Below, piece by piece: positions 13,400-25,018 of a DNA stretch of 64,000 nucleotides (positions within the stretch are counted from its first letter, which is position 1; the number at the start of each line of letters is the position of its first letter). Both the position numbers and the translations under genes were made by a program. The notes under the pieces were generated by a model, which worked only from the letters and a program-made list of their open reading frames with translations, was not told where the DNA came from and did not search any database. Origin of the DNA: Anoplopoma fimbria (taxonomy: Eukaryota; Chordata; Actinopteri; Perciformes; Anoplopomatidae); contig NC_072451.1 of NCBI RefSeq assembly GCF_027596085.1, positions 1,103,088 through 1,167,087 on the forward strand, in the 5' to 3' direction.

Positions 13400-14590
13400 C
13401 GTGTCTCCATCCGCACACACACCTCCACCTTCACACCAAATGTGAGTACGCGGTGATCTAACTCCACACGTGAAAAAACAGTGAAAGACTTGTTCTTTCA
13501 GCATGAGTCGTTTTTGAATGAACATTCTGCTTTAAAACGCTGCAAAGATGTGTGTTTGAGGGGGAACTGTTTTGCTCCGCGGACGTGCAAGTGAAGCGGT
13601 GACGTAAGGGGTGATCCGGTTCTGACAGGAAATGATGCAGAGGAACGAAGTTCCGGGAACTCAGCTCCCAGTCAGTGGTGAAGTCATGAAAACAAATCAT
13701 TAAAGAAAATAGGAAATAAAACACGTTATAAATAGATTAATGGAAGAAATGCGATGGAATAAAATTAGAAAATAAAATTATAAATAAATATGGAGAGGAA
13801 AATATTAAAACAAAAATCTAATTAAATACATAAAACATTGAAAAATAAATTTACATAGGAAAAAAAACACAATCAAATAATAATAATAAAAAAAAGATGG
13901 ATAAAAACAATGGTGAAGATTAATATAATAAAATATATTACAACATTAAAAATAAAATAACAGAATACAATGATTATAACGTAAAAGATAATCAAAGAAG
14001 AAATAAAAGATATTAAAGAAAAAAGAAGAATGAAAGAAAAAATGATTTAACATGATCAAAACACAATTAGAAAGGAAGAGGAAAAATAATAATTAATCAT
14101 TTAATTAATCAGGAAAACATATAATCCATTACACAATGACTTCTTCCGGCCCTCTGTACTTCTGTCGTGTACTTCCTACATCTAAACTCAAAGTCATCCT
14201 CTTTCAGTCACTTTCTGTTATTGTGTCCACCCCCTGCACATCACACTTATAAAGCCAGTTATTCCATTACATCTGTTCAGCACGGTATATTTCACATTAC
14301 CTGTTTATCTCCATACTGTATTTGCAAGGTATAGAAAACACTTGATGAGGTCAATTTGAATGTTTTGTTCTATTACTCTGGGAAATCTTAGTCGACATCA
14401 GTGATGTTTTGAAATACAGCCTAAAGTCGGGCTGATATTTTCAACTAGGATCAGTTGACAAAGATACAATTTAATGTAGTTTAGTTATATATTTTTTTAA
14501 AGCTTTGATTATCCTCTATACCTCCTGCTGTTGCCTTTACACCACTGCACTCTGGTGGCTACAAAGGCTGCTTCAATCTACAGGTCTTTT
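13400..14590. other. myc upstream region and AT-rich DNA, no gene seen
   Basis: A CRE-like TGACGTAA lies near 13600, and the upstream myc sequence is moderately GC-rich. About 13730-14110 is a long A-rich stretch with AAATAAAAT words. No supported ORF. Confidence 0.5.
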
Positions 14591-14624
14591 TCTACTGGTT
14601 CTCTATTTGTTGTTTATTGTATGC

Positions 14625-14830
14625 AGTGTTGGAGGAAGAATTCAGAGTCTTTACAAAAGTAAAAATCCTTTAAAAATACTCAGTTACAAGACAAACTCCT
14701 GCACTAAAAAAAATCCTTTAATCAAAAGTATATATAATCAGTCAAATATAGAACCATCCAATGGTTTCACACAAAAAAAACACATCATTTTCTGTCAATT
14801 GACAAATTGATGGATGGACTAATAGATACA
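14625..14830. repeat. Probable fish interspersed repeat fragment
   Basis: It starts with CAGTGTTGGAGGAAGAATTC and continues with AAAAGTAAAAATCC and ACTCAGTTACAAG words, a composition I associate with dispersed teleost non-coding repeats related in style to the one at 4270-4855. No coding. Confidence 0.4.
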
Positions 14831-14962
14831 GCTGTGCTGTTATAAAACTCTCCTGCCTGCTGATGTGTACATTATAATGAAAATCTCACTGTAAGTATAC
14901 ATGAAATATAAATAAATAAATATATTCATATATCCACTGTTGCTCTCTGGTGGCTGCAATGA

Positions 14963-15960
14963 CACATTACATTACATTACAGTACAGTACATTACAGTAC
15001 AGTACATTATAGTACATTACATTACAGTACATTACATTACAGTCATTTAGCAGACGCTTTTATCCAAAGCGACTTACAGGAAGTGTATTCAACATAGGTA
15101 TTCAAGAGAACTACTAGTCACCAGAAGTCATAAGTGCATCTCCTTTCTTAAACAAGCATCTAAGAGCATAAACCAGAGCAAAAGTATAGTGCAGAGGCAG
15201 ATTACTACGAAAACAATAATTGCAACAGACTAATACGAATACAATAAGTGCTACGAGGAAGGCTCAGGGTAGTACTTCTTTATCAGGTAGTACTTCTTTA
15301 TCAGGTAGTACTTCTTTATCAGGTAGTACTTCTTTATCAGGTAGTACTTCTTGAAGAGGTGAGGTTAAAGATGGGCAGCGACTCTGCTGTCCTGAGGTCA
15401 GTGGGGAGTTCATTCCTCCACTGAGGGGCCAGGACAGAAAAGAAGCTGTGACCGGGTGGATCGGCCGCAGGGACCTCTGAGCGACGGGGCAACCAGTCGC
15501 CCCGAGGCAGCAGAGAGGAGTGGTCGGGGGGGTGTAGGGCTTCATGGCCTGGAGATAGGAAGGAGCTGTTCCTCTCACTGCCCTGTAGGCACCAGAGTCT
15601 GTAACTGGATGCTCCTACAGGGAGCCAGTGTAGAGAACGGAGAAGGGAAGTTGTGTGGGAGAACTTGGGTCATTGAACACCAGACGAGCTGCAGCTTTCT
15701 GGACGAGCTCCAGAGGTCTGATGGCCGACGCCGGGGCTCCAGTAGTGAGTTGCAGTAGTCCAGGCGGGAGATGACCAGAGCCTGTAGAGCACCTGCACCG
15801 TCTCCTCAGGGAGGAAGAGGAGAATCCTCCTGATGTTGTAGAGGAGGAGTCTGCAGGAGCGTGTGACCGATGCAATGTTTGCTGAGAACGACAGTTGGTC
15901 GTCCAGGGTCACACCCAGATTCCTCACAGTCCGAGTTGGCGTCACCACGGCATCATCATA
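14963..15960 (-). mobile_element. L2/Maui-like LINE, 3' fragment with reverse transcriptase C-terminus
   Basis: In minus-strand frames the interval from about 15950 down to 15380 encodes the conserved end of a LINE ORF2: RNLGVTLDDQLSF, TRSCRLLLYNIRRI, then ARLVFNDP and QKAAARL, broken by several frame shifts. It is followed by the 3' UTR (reading GTAAGTCGCTTTGGATAAAA on the minus strand) and a tail of TGTAA repeats at about 14963-15045. A 5-copy array of an 18-bp unit (GGTAGTACTTCTTTATCA) at about 15274-15352 lies inside. It is 5'-truncated and inactive. Clade assignment is from memory of the motif style. Confidence 0.75.
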
Positions 15961-15984
15961 ATTACTGATAGATTTCAGCTGGTG

Positions 15985-16190
15985 TCTTGGCTTTCCATGC
16001 CTTTTTGCACCTCCCTTTCTTCATGTGTTCAATACTTTTCCCTGTGTCATTCCATTTGATTACACATCACCTAATTTCTGAACTTATTTGTTTGGTTTTC
16101 TTTGTATGTATGGATTACTTGGTCTGTTACCGACATCTGGTGAACATTTCATGTCAATAGCACCTTTGGAAATATATTTACTGAGAAGAA
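15985..16190. mobile_element. Probable Tc1-like DNA transposon end fragment
   Basis: Words such as CATGTGTTCAATACTTTTCC, CCGACATCTGGTGAACATTT, CATGTCAATAGCACC and TATATTTACTGAG match what I recall of the terminal region of fish Tc1-like elements. The match stops abruptly near 16190, where the corrupted TRIM-like sequence starts. No transposase frame is present. Confidence 0.4.
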
Positions 16191-16194
16191 GCCG

Positions 16195-17689
16195 GCAGTC
16201 TCTGGCTGCAATGAAGGTTAAGAAGCAGAAGGCTGCCGGGTCATTAACATCCGCGCAGAAGTCAAGGACAGAGGAAAGGCGTGAAGCTGCTAGCAGGGTG
16301 GAAGCGCGTCATGCTCGAGATGGGAAGCGTGGGATGCGGCGTCTTCATTTGTTCTGATCATCTCGCGAAAAAACTCGATGCCGGCTTCAGCCAGATCGGA
16401 TCCAACGGCTGAAGTGATGAGTGAGTCAGGAAGCTTCAGGAAGATGGAGTCGAATCGAAGGCTGAAGATGGCGCTGAAGCTGCAGAAGCTCTCCTGCACA
16501 GGGACACAACTACGGTTTCCCAGCTACACTCCTGCGTCAGCATCGGTGAATCAGACTCATCCAGCATCAATATCAGAGTCTCTCTCTTTGGAGGTGACTT
16601 GGCGACTCTCAGAAGTCGGAAATATGCAGGGCGTCTGAAAGTGGACAAGCATCTCCACGGTGTACGACTGAAGTGGGCGTTTTACTATCAACAGAACCGA
16701 TTCGGGCCTGGTTCTTAAATGTCCGGTATCGCTCGGATCAAACCATTAACACCGCAACTGTTTATTATCTGAAGGCAAATGGCATTAATGGTGAACAACA
16801 GTCGGTAATCTGCACAGGTGATTCACTGGAATGGGCAGATCGTCAAAGTCAACTGGATGTTATTACCGGAGGTGGAGTGGAAGGAAGGAGAAATTCCGGT
16901 ATGGCGGTCACGCTGAGAGCATCTGGCAGAACAGAAGATGATGGCGAGCGGATTTGTGGCAGTCTTGGTCATTTATATTTGCTGGCAATGGCAGTTCCGC
17001 CCATAACATCTGCTCAGTAAACTCTGTCTCTGGTCCGGTCCTCGAGTGGGTGCCTCCCTGGATCTGGTGGTGTTCCCATCTTCCTCTGATGTCCTCGAGT
17101 CAGACTTCATTTCTCAAATAGCGGCTGTTTGTTTTTCATGGTTTCACCGCTAATAATTCTGTAAGTTCTGTAAACTCAAATAATAACTAAATCATTCAAA
17201 AATTTTGGCGATTAAATCTGTGTTTAATTCAACTCATTTTGTTTCTAATATTTATTTGCTGAAACTGATTTTCTTCACCTGCTCGATAATCATCATGAAA
17301 AGTTACGGCATCTTCTCATCATTATTTGTGCGTGTTTGAGTCAATTCTTTGGTGATCTTCTTTGTCAATATTTTAGCCGCCGCGGAGGTATTATCACTGC
17401 TCTGATGATCTTTTTATTTATACAAATCTTATTTCTCTGCATGAAAACATAATTCTCTGAGCTCGTGTTTAATATGTTTTAATTAATGTATTTATTTGTA
17501 TGTCTCAAACATGGGTCATAGGAAAGCACCGAGCTTCTTAATAAAGTCTATTTTAATCTCATGTCTTTAGAATATCCTCAAGTCAATGATGCTCGTTTGT
17601 CAGATCTAATTTATTTAGCAAACTATTATTCTTTGAAAATAATGTACTATAGGTATATTTTTACCATTAATTATCATGATCATAATCAA
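16195..17689 (+). pseudogene. Corrupted copy of the finTRIM-like gene and its 3' flank (likely low-quality sequence)
   Basis: It aligns, in inverted orientation, to the coiled-coil and B30.2 coding part of the TRIM-like gene at 49837-50963, and then on into that gene's 3' flank. Landmarks include GTCAAGGACAGAGG, CTGAAGCTGCAGAAGCTCTC, CTCATCCAGCATCAA, AATGGTGAACAACAGTC, GGAGGTGGAGTGGA and TTCTGTAAACTCAAATA. Differences are dense substitutions and indels, equally frequent in coding and non-coding parts. From about 17220 it also repeats the sequence that follows the N gap (17790-18268). This pattern fits an unpolished contig end better than an ancient pseudogene. None of the open frames here should be taken as proteins. 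Confidence 0.75.
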
Positions 17690-17789
17690 NNNNNNNNNNN
17701 NNNNNNNNNNNNNNNNNNNNNNNNNNNNNNNNNNNNNNNNNNNNNNNNNNNNNNNNNNNNNNNNNNNNNNNNNNNNNNNNNNNNNNNNN
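17690..17789. other. Assembly gap (100 N)
   Basis: Exactly 100 unknown bases, the usual placeholder for a gap of unknown size. Because the flanks duplicate each other the true gap is probably negative, that is, an unmerged overlap. Confidence 0.99.
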
Positions 17790-18661
17790 TTTCCATCTTT
17801 GTTGCTGAGCTGAGCTGATTTTTCTTCACCTGTCAATCAAACATCATGGGCGGTACTTTGACATCTTCTCATCATTGTTGTGTAAATGTTTGAGTCTCTT
17901 TAGGTGGCGCTCCTTCCTGTGTCTGTTTAGCCACGGAGGCTATCACTGCTCATGATGATCTTTATTTACCTGAACTCATATTTCTCTGCATGAAAACATG
18001 AATTCCTCTGAGCTCTAAATGTTTTAATATTATTTTAATTAATGTGTTTATTGTTGTGTCTCTTCAACTGCATGGGTCTTAAAGAGAGAAAGCACCAGAG
18101 CTTCTTTATCTAAGATATTTTAATCTCATCACTTTTTGTAAAGATATCCTGAAGTTAAATGATGTTTATACGTTTTGATGAATTAATTGTTGTTCTTGTT
18201 TCCAAATATTCATACAAATAATGTACTATGATGTATTTTACAACTAATTATCATGATCATAATCAATAAGAAAATCATTTATTAAAATCTAATAATAATA
18301 ATTCTGATGTGTTGATTATTGTTATTGTTTGATTGATTTGTTTGGTCATCACCTGACATGTGTTCACCTGCATTGGCAACTCCAGTGATTAATGGGTTAA
18401 TGTTGGGTCGCAATGCATGCCGGTTAGATTTGTGTCCGACTTGCTCTGACGTCATGAACACGTTGGCAACGATGACCTCACAGAGCGAGGCGGCCGCAGG
18501 GTTTAGAGCCGACTGCATGGCGCAGTGCATGATGGGAAACGCTGCTGTCTCCTGAGCAGAGAGCTGATTGGCTCTTAGGTTTGTCAACAAACACCACGTT
18601 TTGTAGAAAATTCTTATTTTCTGTGTAAATGTAAGATTGTTGAATAGTGGACTCACGTTGT

Positions 18662-18663
18662 GT

Positions 18664-18743
<80 letters not shown>

Positions 18744-18745
18744 AC
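18662..18745. repeat. (AAT)n/(ATT)n microsatellite
   Basis: AAT repeats switch to ATT repeats, forming a simple palindrome. The matching place in the right arm (48190-48920) is greatly expanded and rearranged. Confidence 0.9.
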
Positions 18746-19315
18746 ACTAGTAAATGGTGCTGATCCAACACCACTAAACTAAGTAATGTATTTATATAAT
18801 ATTATAATATATAATATAATAAAATGAAATGATATAATATAAAATATAATATATAATTATATCTTGGTGGAAAAGTTCATCCAATTTTGGTAGGTCACTC
18901 TACTGTATAGTGTACCATACAGTTTAAGTAAAAAAAACGTTTTGCATGTTTTTATACAATTTACAGGGGTCATACTTTAATCAACTCCCCTAGATGGGTA
19001 ATCAGATTCACCTCAAACTTAAATTAGAAAGCTGTGTAAATCCTTAGTTTTTGTTAAATAATGTGGCATTCGTGGCAAAGCAAATGTTGGTGTAATGCCA
19101 TGAAACAAGAGTTGTAACTTAAGTGGACATTATCAAATCTGCCCAAAGTTAAACATTTCATCAGAAACTTCTTAAAGCAGGAAAAAGTACTCTCCCTCCC
19201 TCTCACACTTTAAATCTCAAGCTTTCAGTGAAGTTGAACATATTAAAGCTGTACAGGTTTGACAGTTTCCAGTCTTTCCATAATCATACCTGGGTTATGG
19301 TACCATGATGCTCTG

Positions 19316-20609
19316 GATCTTTCTCCCTTGAACACCACCTTTCTTGCCAAACACCCTGATCAGGTTTGAAGTTAGAGCATCCAGCTCGGAGAAGAACTTC
19401 CACTGCAAACTGACTGTTGTGATCCTCTTGAATTCAGCAGTCACCTTAACACACAAAAAACAAGAAAATAAGTTTGCCTATTAAAGCATTTAAACAACCA
19501 ATCGATTGATTAAACAATATATGAATTGCTGTTTTTCACCAAATGTTGAATCAGTTTCTTGTTTTGCTCATGTAAACTAAAGTAAACAGGTGCTGTGCAT
19601 TCATTCACTGACCTCACGCACACAGAAGAGAGCCGGCCACCTGGTTGTGAAATCAGCAGTCATGGTGCATCTGGAACTACCTCTTGCCTTCTGTGTGCAA
19701 AGGTCTTGTCCATCATGGCTGCCACTGTGTCCTTATTGTTTCTTGTCTTTACTTCTGAAAGAAGGGTCACTCTTATCTTTTCAAGCGTCTCTGCAGATTC
19801 ACCGGATGGGTAGGTGGGGCAGCAGTTCACTTGGGCTTTTCTCGGCTTCTTCACACCATAGGCAGGACTGCATTTGTCTGCAGGTTTATTTGTTAGGGAA
19901 TTCAGTTCAACCTCTGGGCATCCAAGCCGCTTGAGCTTCCTTCTGTAGTTGGCAAGTTTATACTTCAGGCTCACCTTCCAGCCACCGTAACCAGTGACAG
20001 AGCCTGGCTCTTTCAAACATGGATGTGTTGATACAAGGGCTTCTGCTACGTCTTCACACTCACTGTCACAACGGTACACTTTGTATTGAACAATCGACTA
20101 AAGTGTTTTAAGTTTCATATCAGGATTCAACAAAGTTCCAGTGTCTTTGAATGCAGCATTGGCCCTGTCCAGCTGCAGCTGACCATCATAGGGGAATCGG
20201 GGCACAAGGAGAACAACAGGCCATCCAGAGGATCTTGAAGAGGTGGACTCAGAAGAAGACAAAATGTCGGCATCAAATGAGCTGCGAGATGAAAGTGAAG
20301 AGTCATCAAGAGAGGGGGATGTATCAGGAGCCGAGGAGGGAGGGGGGCATCGGGCAGGGCAGAGGCAGCTGAATCAAAGATGAGCTTTATGCTACTTTTG
20401 TCCTGGATATCCCATACTGAGCTCAAATTGATGAATTCATTTCCAAACTCAGCATCCATGAATTGAAGCCTGAAGTCCGCTTCTACTCCACACTGCCTCT
20501 TTATTTGCTGAACAAGTTCACCGACAGTCTCTGGAATCCCATCTTGCAGCATAAGTCTCTGGGAATAGTTTTCTCCTCGGATGATTCTGAGCTTCACTGG
20601 AGCAGCCAT
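19316..20609 (-). pseudogene. SAMD3-like multicopy fish gene, degraded copy
   Basis: The ATG at 20609 starts MAAPVKLRIIRGE, a PB1-like ubiquitin-fold segment (GIPETVGELVQQIK, FRLQFMDAEFGNEF, DKSSIKLIF). The frame is lost after about 100 residues. Downstream, 20079-19613 encodes EDVAEALVSTHPCLKEPGS, GYGGWKVSLKYKLANYRRKL and TFAHRRQEVVPDAP, ending at a GTCAGT donor (19612). A further exon at 19446 to about 19316 reads VTAEFKRITTVSLQ. This order is that of the fish family annotated as 'sterile alpha motif domain-containing protein 3-like', which is often multicopy. A stop and frame changes near 20100-20380 mark it as broken. It exists only in the left arm. The right arm keeps a 54-base scrap at 48547-48600. 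Confidence 0.65.
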
Positions 20610-20619
20610 TTGACAATAG

Positions 20620-22230
20620 TCTGTGAATTAGAAGAGACATAATTATTGTTTTTACAAGAGTAAATCTGATGCAAGGTTACAAGTAACTGTTATTTGCATT
20701 GGTAATTCATCCAGAAATACATTTCTACATTTTTCATTTCTCTGAAAATGATGGTCTATTTTTGTAGGTCAAAAAGCAAAGATATTCTTAAGGTTTCAAA
20801 TATAGCCATTACTTTCCTTAATGATCACCAGTACCTTATGATAAATAACACATCCCTATGTTAGGCCTCAAAAGAACAGAACAAAGCGCATTTGTAACAT
20901 ACATGCAGTCATATTACTTTTAAATTCAAATACAATCCTATATATGTATGTGCTGTTTGTTCTTGTTTTTGGTGATGAAATACTAGCAAAGTTACTGTGA
21001 ATTTGCCTTGATCATAACATTAATTAAAACAATTAACTAGCTATGTATTTTAACATCTTTCACTTCTTAATCTTAATACTTTAAGAGTTGAGATTTGCTG
21101 GTTGTGAATATTAAACTGACATTTAATCATTAAGTTTCAGTCTATTGAAGTGAACTCCAGTGTTCATGTCATCATTTCAAAAGTCAAACTACGGGAACCG
21201 CGTGGCCGGTTGAGACGCGCTTTTTAAAGACATGGAAGGACTTTACCTTTGTAGTAGGGCTGCTCTGGTCTATACGAGGCCTCATTTCATTAATATACAG
21301 ACACATACATTTAACACCAGCTCTCGGGGCATAGTAAGCTATGCACATGGTGACGCTCGGCTATATAAACCCACTTAAATATGACAATAACGAAAGAAAT
21401 CATCCAAAATGTTAAAGAGGACAAATCTAATGGTTGATGACATTTCTAAACAGCACTTTGTTTTAATGTTGATGGATGATACAGATTCAGCTTTCCTTCT
21501 CCCACAGGTGATCTCCTGATTCAAGGTGATGGTTCTTCTTTGCCAGGGCTCTCTCTACCTTACAATTAACAAAGAATATGGAACTCCTTCCTAGGATCTG
21601 TGTTATTTGAGCATTACTGCGACCTTGTGCTCTGGAGTGGTGATCACAAACGATTAGCTATCTTAACCCCTTAGTGTTAGGTTGTGTTAACATAAAGAAT
21701 CTAGTAAATGTTAAGTTGTTGCATGTCATGATGAAACTACATGATTTAAAAGTGTTCATCCACAAAACATGGATTTATATAACAGAAGCTACATGTTACA
21801 CTTTGGTTCATGTAGCAGACATCCAATCTGTTGTTTTTAGTGTACCCTGCTCTTCCTCTGACTGAGCACAGGGTGGCGCTCCTTCTCTGTGATGTTTAAT
21901 GTCACCACCAGCAGCAAACAGCAGCAGAAATCCACCATGTGATGAAGTTTAGTTTGAAGTCTGTCACACAGCCGTGTTGGAGGAGCTACTTTATGGGTGT
22001 GACACCTGATGTCACACATGTCTGTCAGCTGATACAGCTGCACTATGTGGTCATTCTTCATACAGATGTTCATGGTCACAGTGATCACACTGAGGAGCTA
22101 CTGGTTCACTAGATGTCAGCTGATTGGGAACCAGTTCCTAACAACATAACTCATAAAGATTTCCTTTGAGAAACAGATCTCACTAAAGTCTTCCAAATGA
22201 AACATGCCTCCTTAATAATAAGGAGCATTA
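20620..22230. other. TRG locus upstream DNA, no gene seen
   Basis: From about 20830 to the V segment the sequence is shared with the right arm (47160-48180 inverted) with moderate divergence. There is no supported ORF. The 83-aa open frame at 21837-22088 is conserved only because the arms are copies. It contains the 105-bp element described at 21842-21945. Confidence 0.5.
21842..21945 (+). repeat. 105-bp element, copy 1 of 4
   Basis: It begins ACCCTGCTCTTCCTCTGACT and runs through GGTGGCGCTCCTTCTCTGTG to AGCAGAAATCCACCATGTGA. The same sequence appears inverted at 30858-30960, and again at 35496-35597 and 47080-47182. Each arm thus has one copy beside the V gene and one at the inner edge of the palindrome. 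Confidence 0.85.
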
Positions 22231-22437
22231 TGGGGTTATATGAAGAAACAGCTGCTTTGAACCCTAAATAAGTGGAGACAGCCTGATGTTTCCGCTGCAG
22301 TGGCTGATGGGAGGAGTGAGGACCTGTTAGAAGCCACGTGGCCCTCGTCTGATCTCACAGCTCGTCCTTGTTTGGCCTCAGCTGCATCAGAGCGCCACTT
22401 CTCCCCAGGTTCCCCAGAGGAAACACCGCTGCACAAA

Positions 22438-22895
22438 ATGCTTTTCCTCCCAGCTGCTGCTCTGTGCTGTCTGTGTTCAGGTGAGTGTTTCCAGCCAATC
22501 AGGAGCCAACAAGCTCCACCTCTAACAAACACTGTTCACTCACCTTCATCCACCTGTCTGTTTCTCTACAGCGCTGGTTGCCATGGCAGCAGAGCTGATC
22601 CAGGATGATTTAACATTGACCAGGAGAGTTGGTGGGAAAGTCTCCTTCAGCTGTCGAGGCACTGACCAGTGTTACAATAATTATGTATTCTGGTACCAGA
22701 AGAGAGACTCAGAAACATTCACACTGATTCTTGATATTGATAAGAGTAATGGTAACATAGGTAAAGGTTACAGTCATCCTCAGGAAGATGATTTCTCAGC
22801 TGTGAATAAACAGAACGGCTGTGAGTTGGAGATCAAGAACGTTAAACTCACTCATTCAGCCTCTTACTACTGCTCCTGTTTGGATATCTGGTCTC
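22438..22895 (+). CDS. TCR gamma-like variable segment, left cassette
   Basis: Leader exon 22438-22480 encodes the signal peptide MLFLPAAALCCLCS. An intron (GTGAGT to CTCTACAG) follows, and the V exon is 22572-22895. The V domain has AAELIQDDLTLTRRVGG, first cysteine in VSFSC, core tryptophan in FWYQK, and second cysteine in SASYYCSC. It forms the N-terminal half of a T-cell receptor chain on the cell surface after V-J joining. An extra Cys in CDR1 (GTDQC) and one in CDR3 (CSC) could form an added disulfide. A 23-type RSS follows directly. The germline frame is open, so it looks functional. Assignment to gamma rather than another VJ-type chain rests on the neighbouring constant gene. Confidence 0.85.
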
Positions 22896-22933
22896 CACAG
22901 TGAGAAATGATTCCTGCAGCCTGAACAAAAACC
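22896..22933 (+). promoter_or_regulatory. V recombination signal sequence, 23-type (left)
   Basis: Heptamer CACAGTG (22896-22902), a 22-base spacer, nonamer ACAAAAACC (22925-22933). RAG proteins cut between the coding end and the heptamer. Confidence 0.92.
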
Positions 22934-24938
22934 AACAGATGAACAGATGTCAAACAGCGTCTGTGACAGGAAGAGAGCCGTAAACCACAGCTCAGGTTCA
23001 CATGTTTCACCTCCATCTCAGCCACCAACCCTGTCTCCTAAAAATGACGTTCCCCTGAAACTAAAACGCATTCTCAATTGAACAGAAACGTAATATCTCA
23101 CCGATTACGTTTGTGTTTGACGTTTTACAAATACGTTTCTAATCAACCTATATTTGCCCTTTGTTTTCTTGTTTGCCTATAATGAACTGGACCACGCGCC
23201 GGGCTGTTATTAATAGGAAATATCCAGCTATTGTCTTTATATTTTTCTCTTATTGTTGTTTTCTGAGATGAGAGGTGCTTATAGGAAGCAATGTTTTGTG
23301 ACAGCGTTTGTCTATAACATGTGATCACTAACAAACCTGCCCCCCGTTACTCATTTTAATTAATGCTTCATTTAATTACCGTATATGTTGTATCTCCTGC
23401 GTATAATGACAGCATTATGATGTGAGGAACTATTGGTGTTCACTGTAACAGTAGTATTGTTCACCAAAACGGTCTCCATACATACACGTCATTGGGGATT
23501 CCCAAGTGACGTCATACGTAATAGGGTCCATGGCCCCGTGAGAGACCAACGTAGGGAAACCCCCATCACCTGTGTTTACTTCACAACAAAGCCTTCAGAG
23601 TTATGTTAGTTATTCTCTGAAACTCTCCTTGATTCCACAATATGCGAGGTTAACGTTAAAGTCGTCTGATTCAATCATTTGTCATTACATTATGGAAATA
23701 AAGTAGATTCCGTCCTGATAGGAAGACTACATTACCCATGATCCTCAGCCACTTGGCTATGAGACCGAGCTTTATTTATTTTAAATTGATTAAGATTTTG
23801 TGCACACACCCAACATCTTGCCTTTTTTTTCAAATAGATCATCTAGATGCAGTTTAGTTACTAGTTGGGCTGTAGTAGATATTAGACATAGTTTGTAGAT
23901 ATATTTTTATGATCCTATCTACAACACTCTTTGCAAACAGGAATTCTAGCAACGAAAAAGACAATTTCTAGAGTAATAGCTCAAATATCTTAAAATAAAC
24001 AGCATATTTACAATACTAACTTTTTCATAAAGTATGTCAACGTAATGCAGTGTAAGTACTAGTTCGGCTGTACTGGCTGTTTGATATATTTAGTAGATAT
24101 ATCTTTTCACGACACTATTTCTTGGCAAACCGTAGAACTACCACCCCAACACTCAGTATCTAGAATACTAGCTATATTAACTGCAATAAACTAACATATT
24201 TCCTTTTTCCTTTACATGGATAATCTTGATGCAGTTTTGTTACTACTTCGGCTGTAATAGATATTTGATATATTTGATGAACTACAACCGTGGTTCTGAT
24301 TCTACCGAAATGTTAGGCGCGGCTCTAGGGAGTTGTAGTTCTTATAAGAAAATAGTGTATTTCCTAAACTTGGAAGCTGTAAATACTGATTTGAGAGTAC
24401 ACACAGGAGTTTAAAACGGAGATAAACACATTTTTGTAATCAGATTTAAAACATCTTATTGTTAAATGGGTGAACATTGACTTAAACCATATTTTACCCA
24501 TAATGGACTGCGCCCCCAGGTGTTGTCCATACTCACAGGGCAGCTGAGGTCAAGAGCTCTCTATAACAGTTGGTCCCATGTCTGGACTGTTGCTGAATTA
24601 TAAGCCTTTAACCATGCACAAAGGTCAAGGTTTAAAGGTCAATATTTCAAAGCAAGGGCCATGTACCATGTTCATACTGACACATGTTAGAACATATGTC
24701 TAGTTTTTTCAACCTTATGTAACTGACTGTGGTGAAATTGCCTACTGATGAACTGAAGTATTCTCTATACAAGCCTTGTTTAGTTTTCTATTTTTTCTGG
24801 CATCAAGATTCTTCATTTTGCTTTCAGTTACCCTTCAAATGGTGACAAACTGAATGAATACAGGAAGATATGAGAAACACTTCATGGAGCTGAAATATGA
24901 CTCTGGTTCATTGTTTGGACTCCTTCACTCAGCAGACA
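22934..24938 (+). other. V-J interval of the left TRG cassette
   Basis: About 2 kb with no gene. From about 23845 to 24285 a roughly 195-bp unit occurs three times in degenerate form, recognisable by GATGCAGTTT..ACTA..GGCTGTA and TAGATATATCTTTTC words. The third unit has lost about 40 bases compared with the right arm. The right arm carries a LINE at the place matching 23634-23640. Confidence 0.6.
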
Positions 24939-24966
24939 GGTTTTTGTATCACTCTGTTTCACTGTG
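24939..24966 (+). promoter_or_regulatory. J recombination signal sequence, 12-type (left)
   Basis: Nonamer GGTTTTTGT (24939-24947), exactly 12 spacer bases, heptamer CACTGTG (24960-24966). It pairs with the 23-type V RSS under the 12/23 rule without any D segment. Confidence 0.94.
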
Positions 24967-25018
24967 GGAGGAAATCCCTACTTCATCTTTGGCTCTGGAA
25001 CTAAACTGTATGTAACAG
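24967..25018 (+). CDS. TCR gamma-like joining segment, left cassette
   Basis: It encodes GGNPYFIFGSGTKLYVT, with the FGSG (Phe-Gly-X-Gly) J motif, and ends in phase 1 at donor ACAG/GTAAG. It is spliced to the constant exon at 27144, where the split codon becomes Asp. The right cassette J differs only in the four residues NPYF versus YGYW. Confidence 0.93.

Noticed and set aside
16673..17020. 115-codon open frame in the segment before the gap
   Set aside because: The DNA is an error-rich copy of the TRIM B30.2 coding region, so the frame is accidental.
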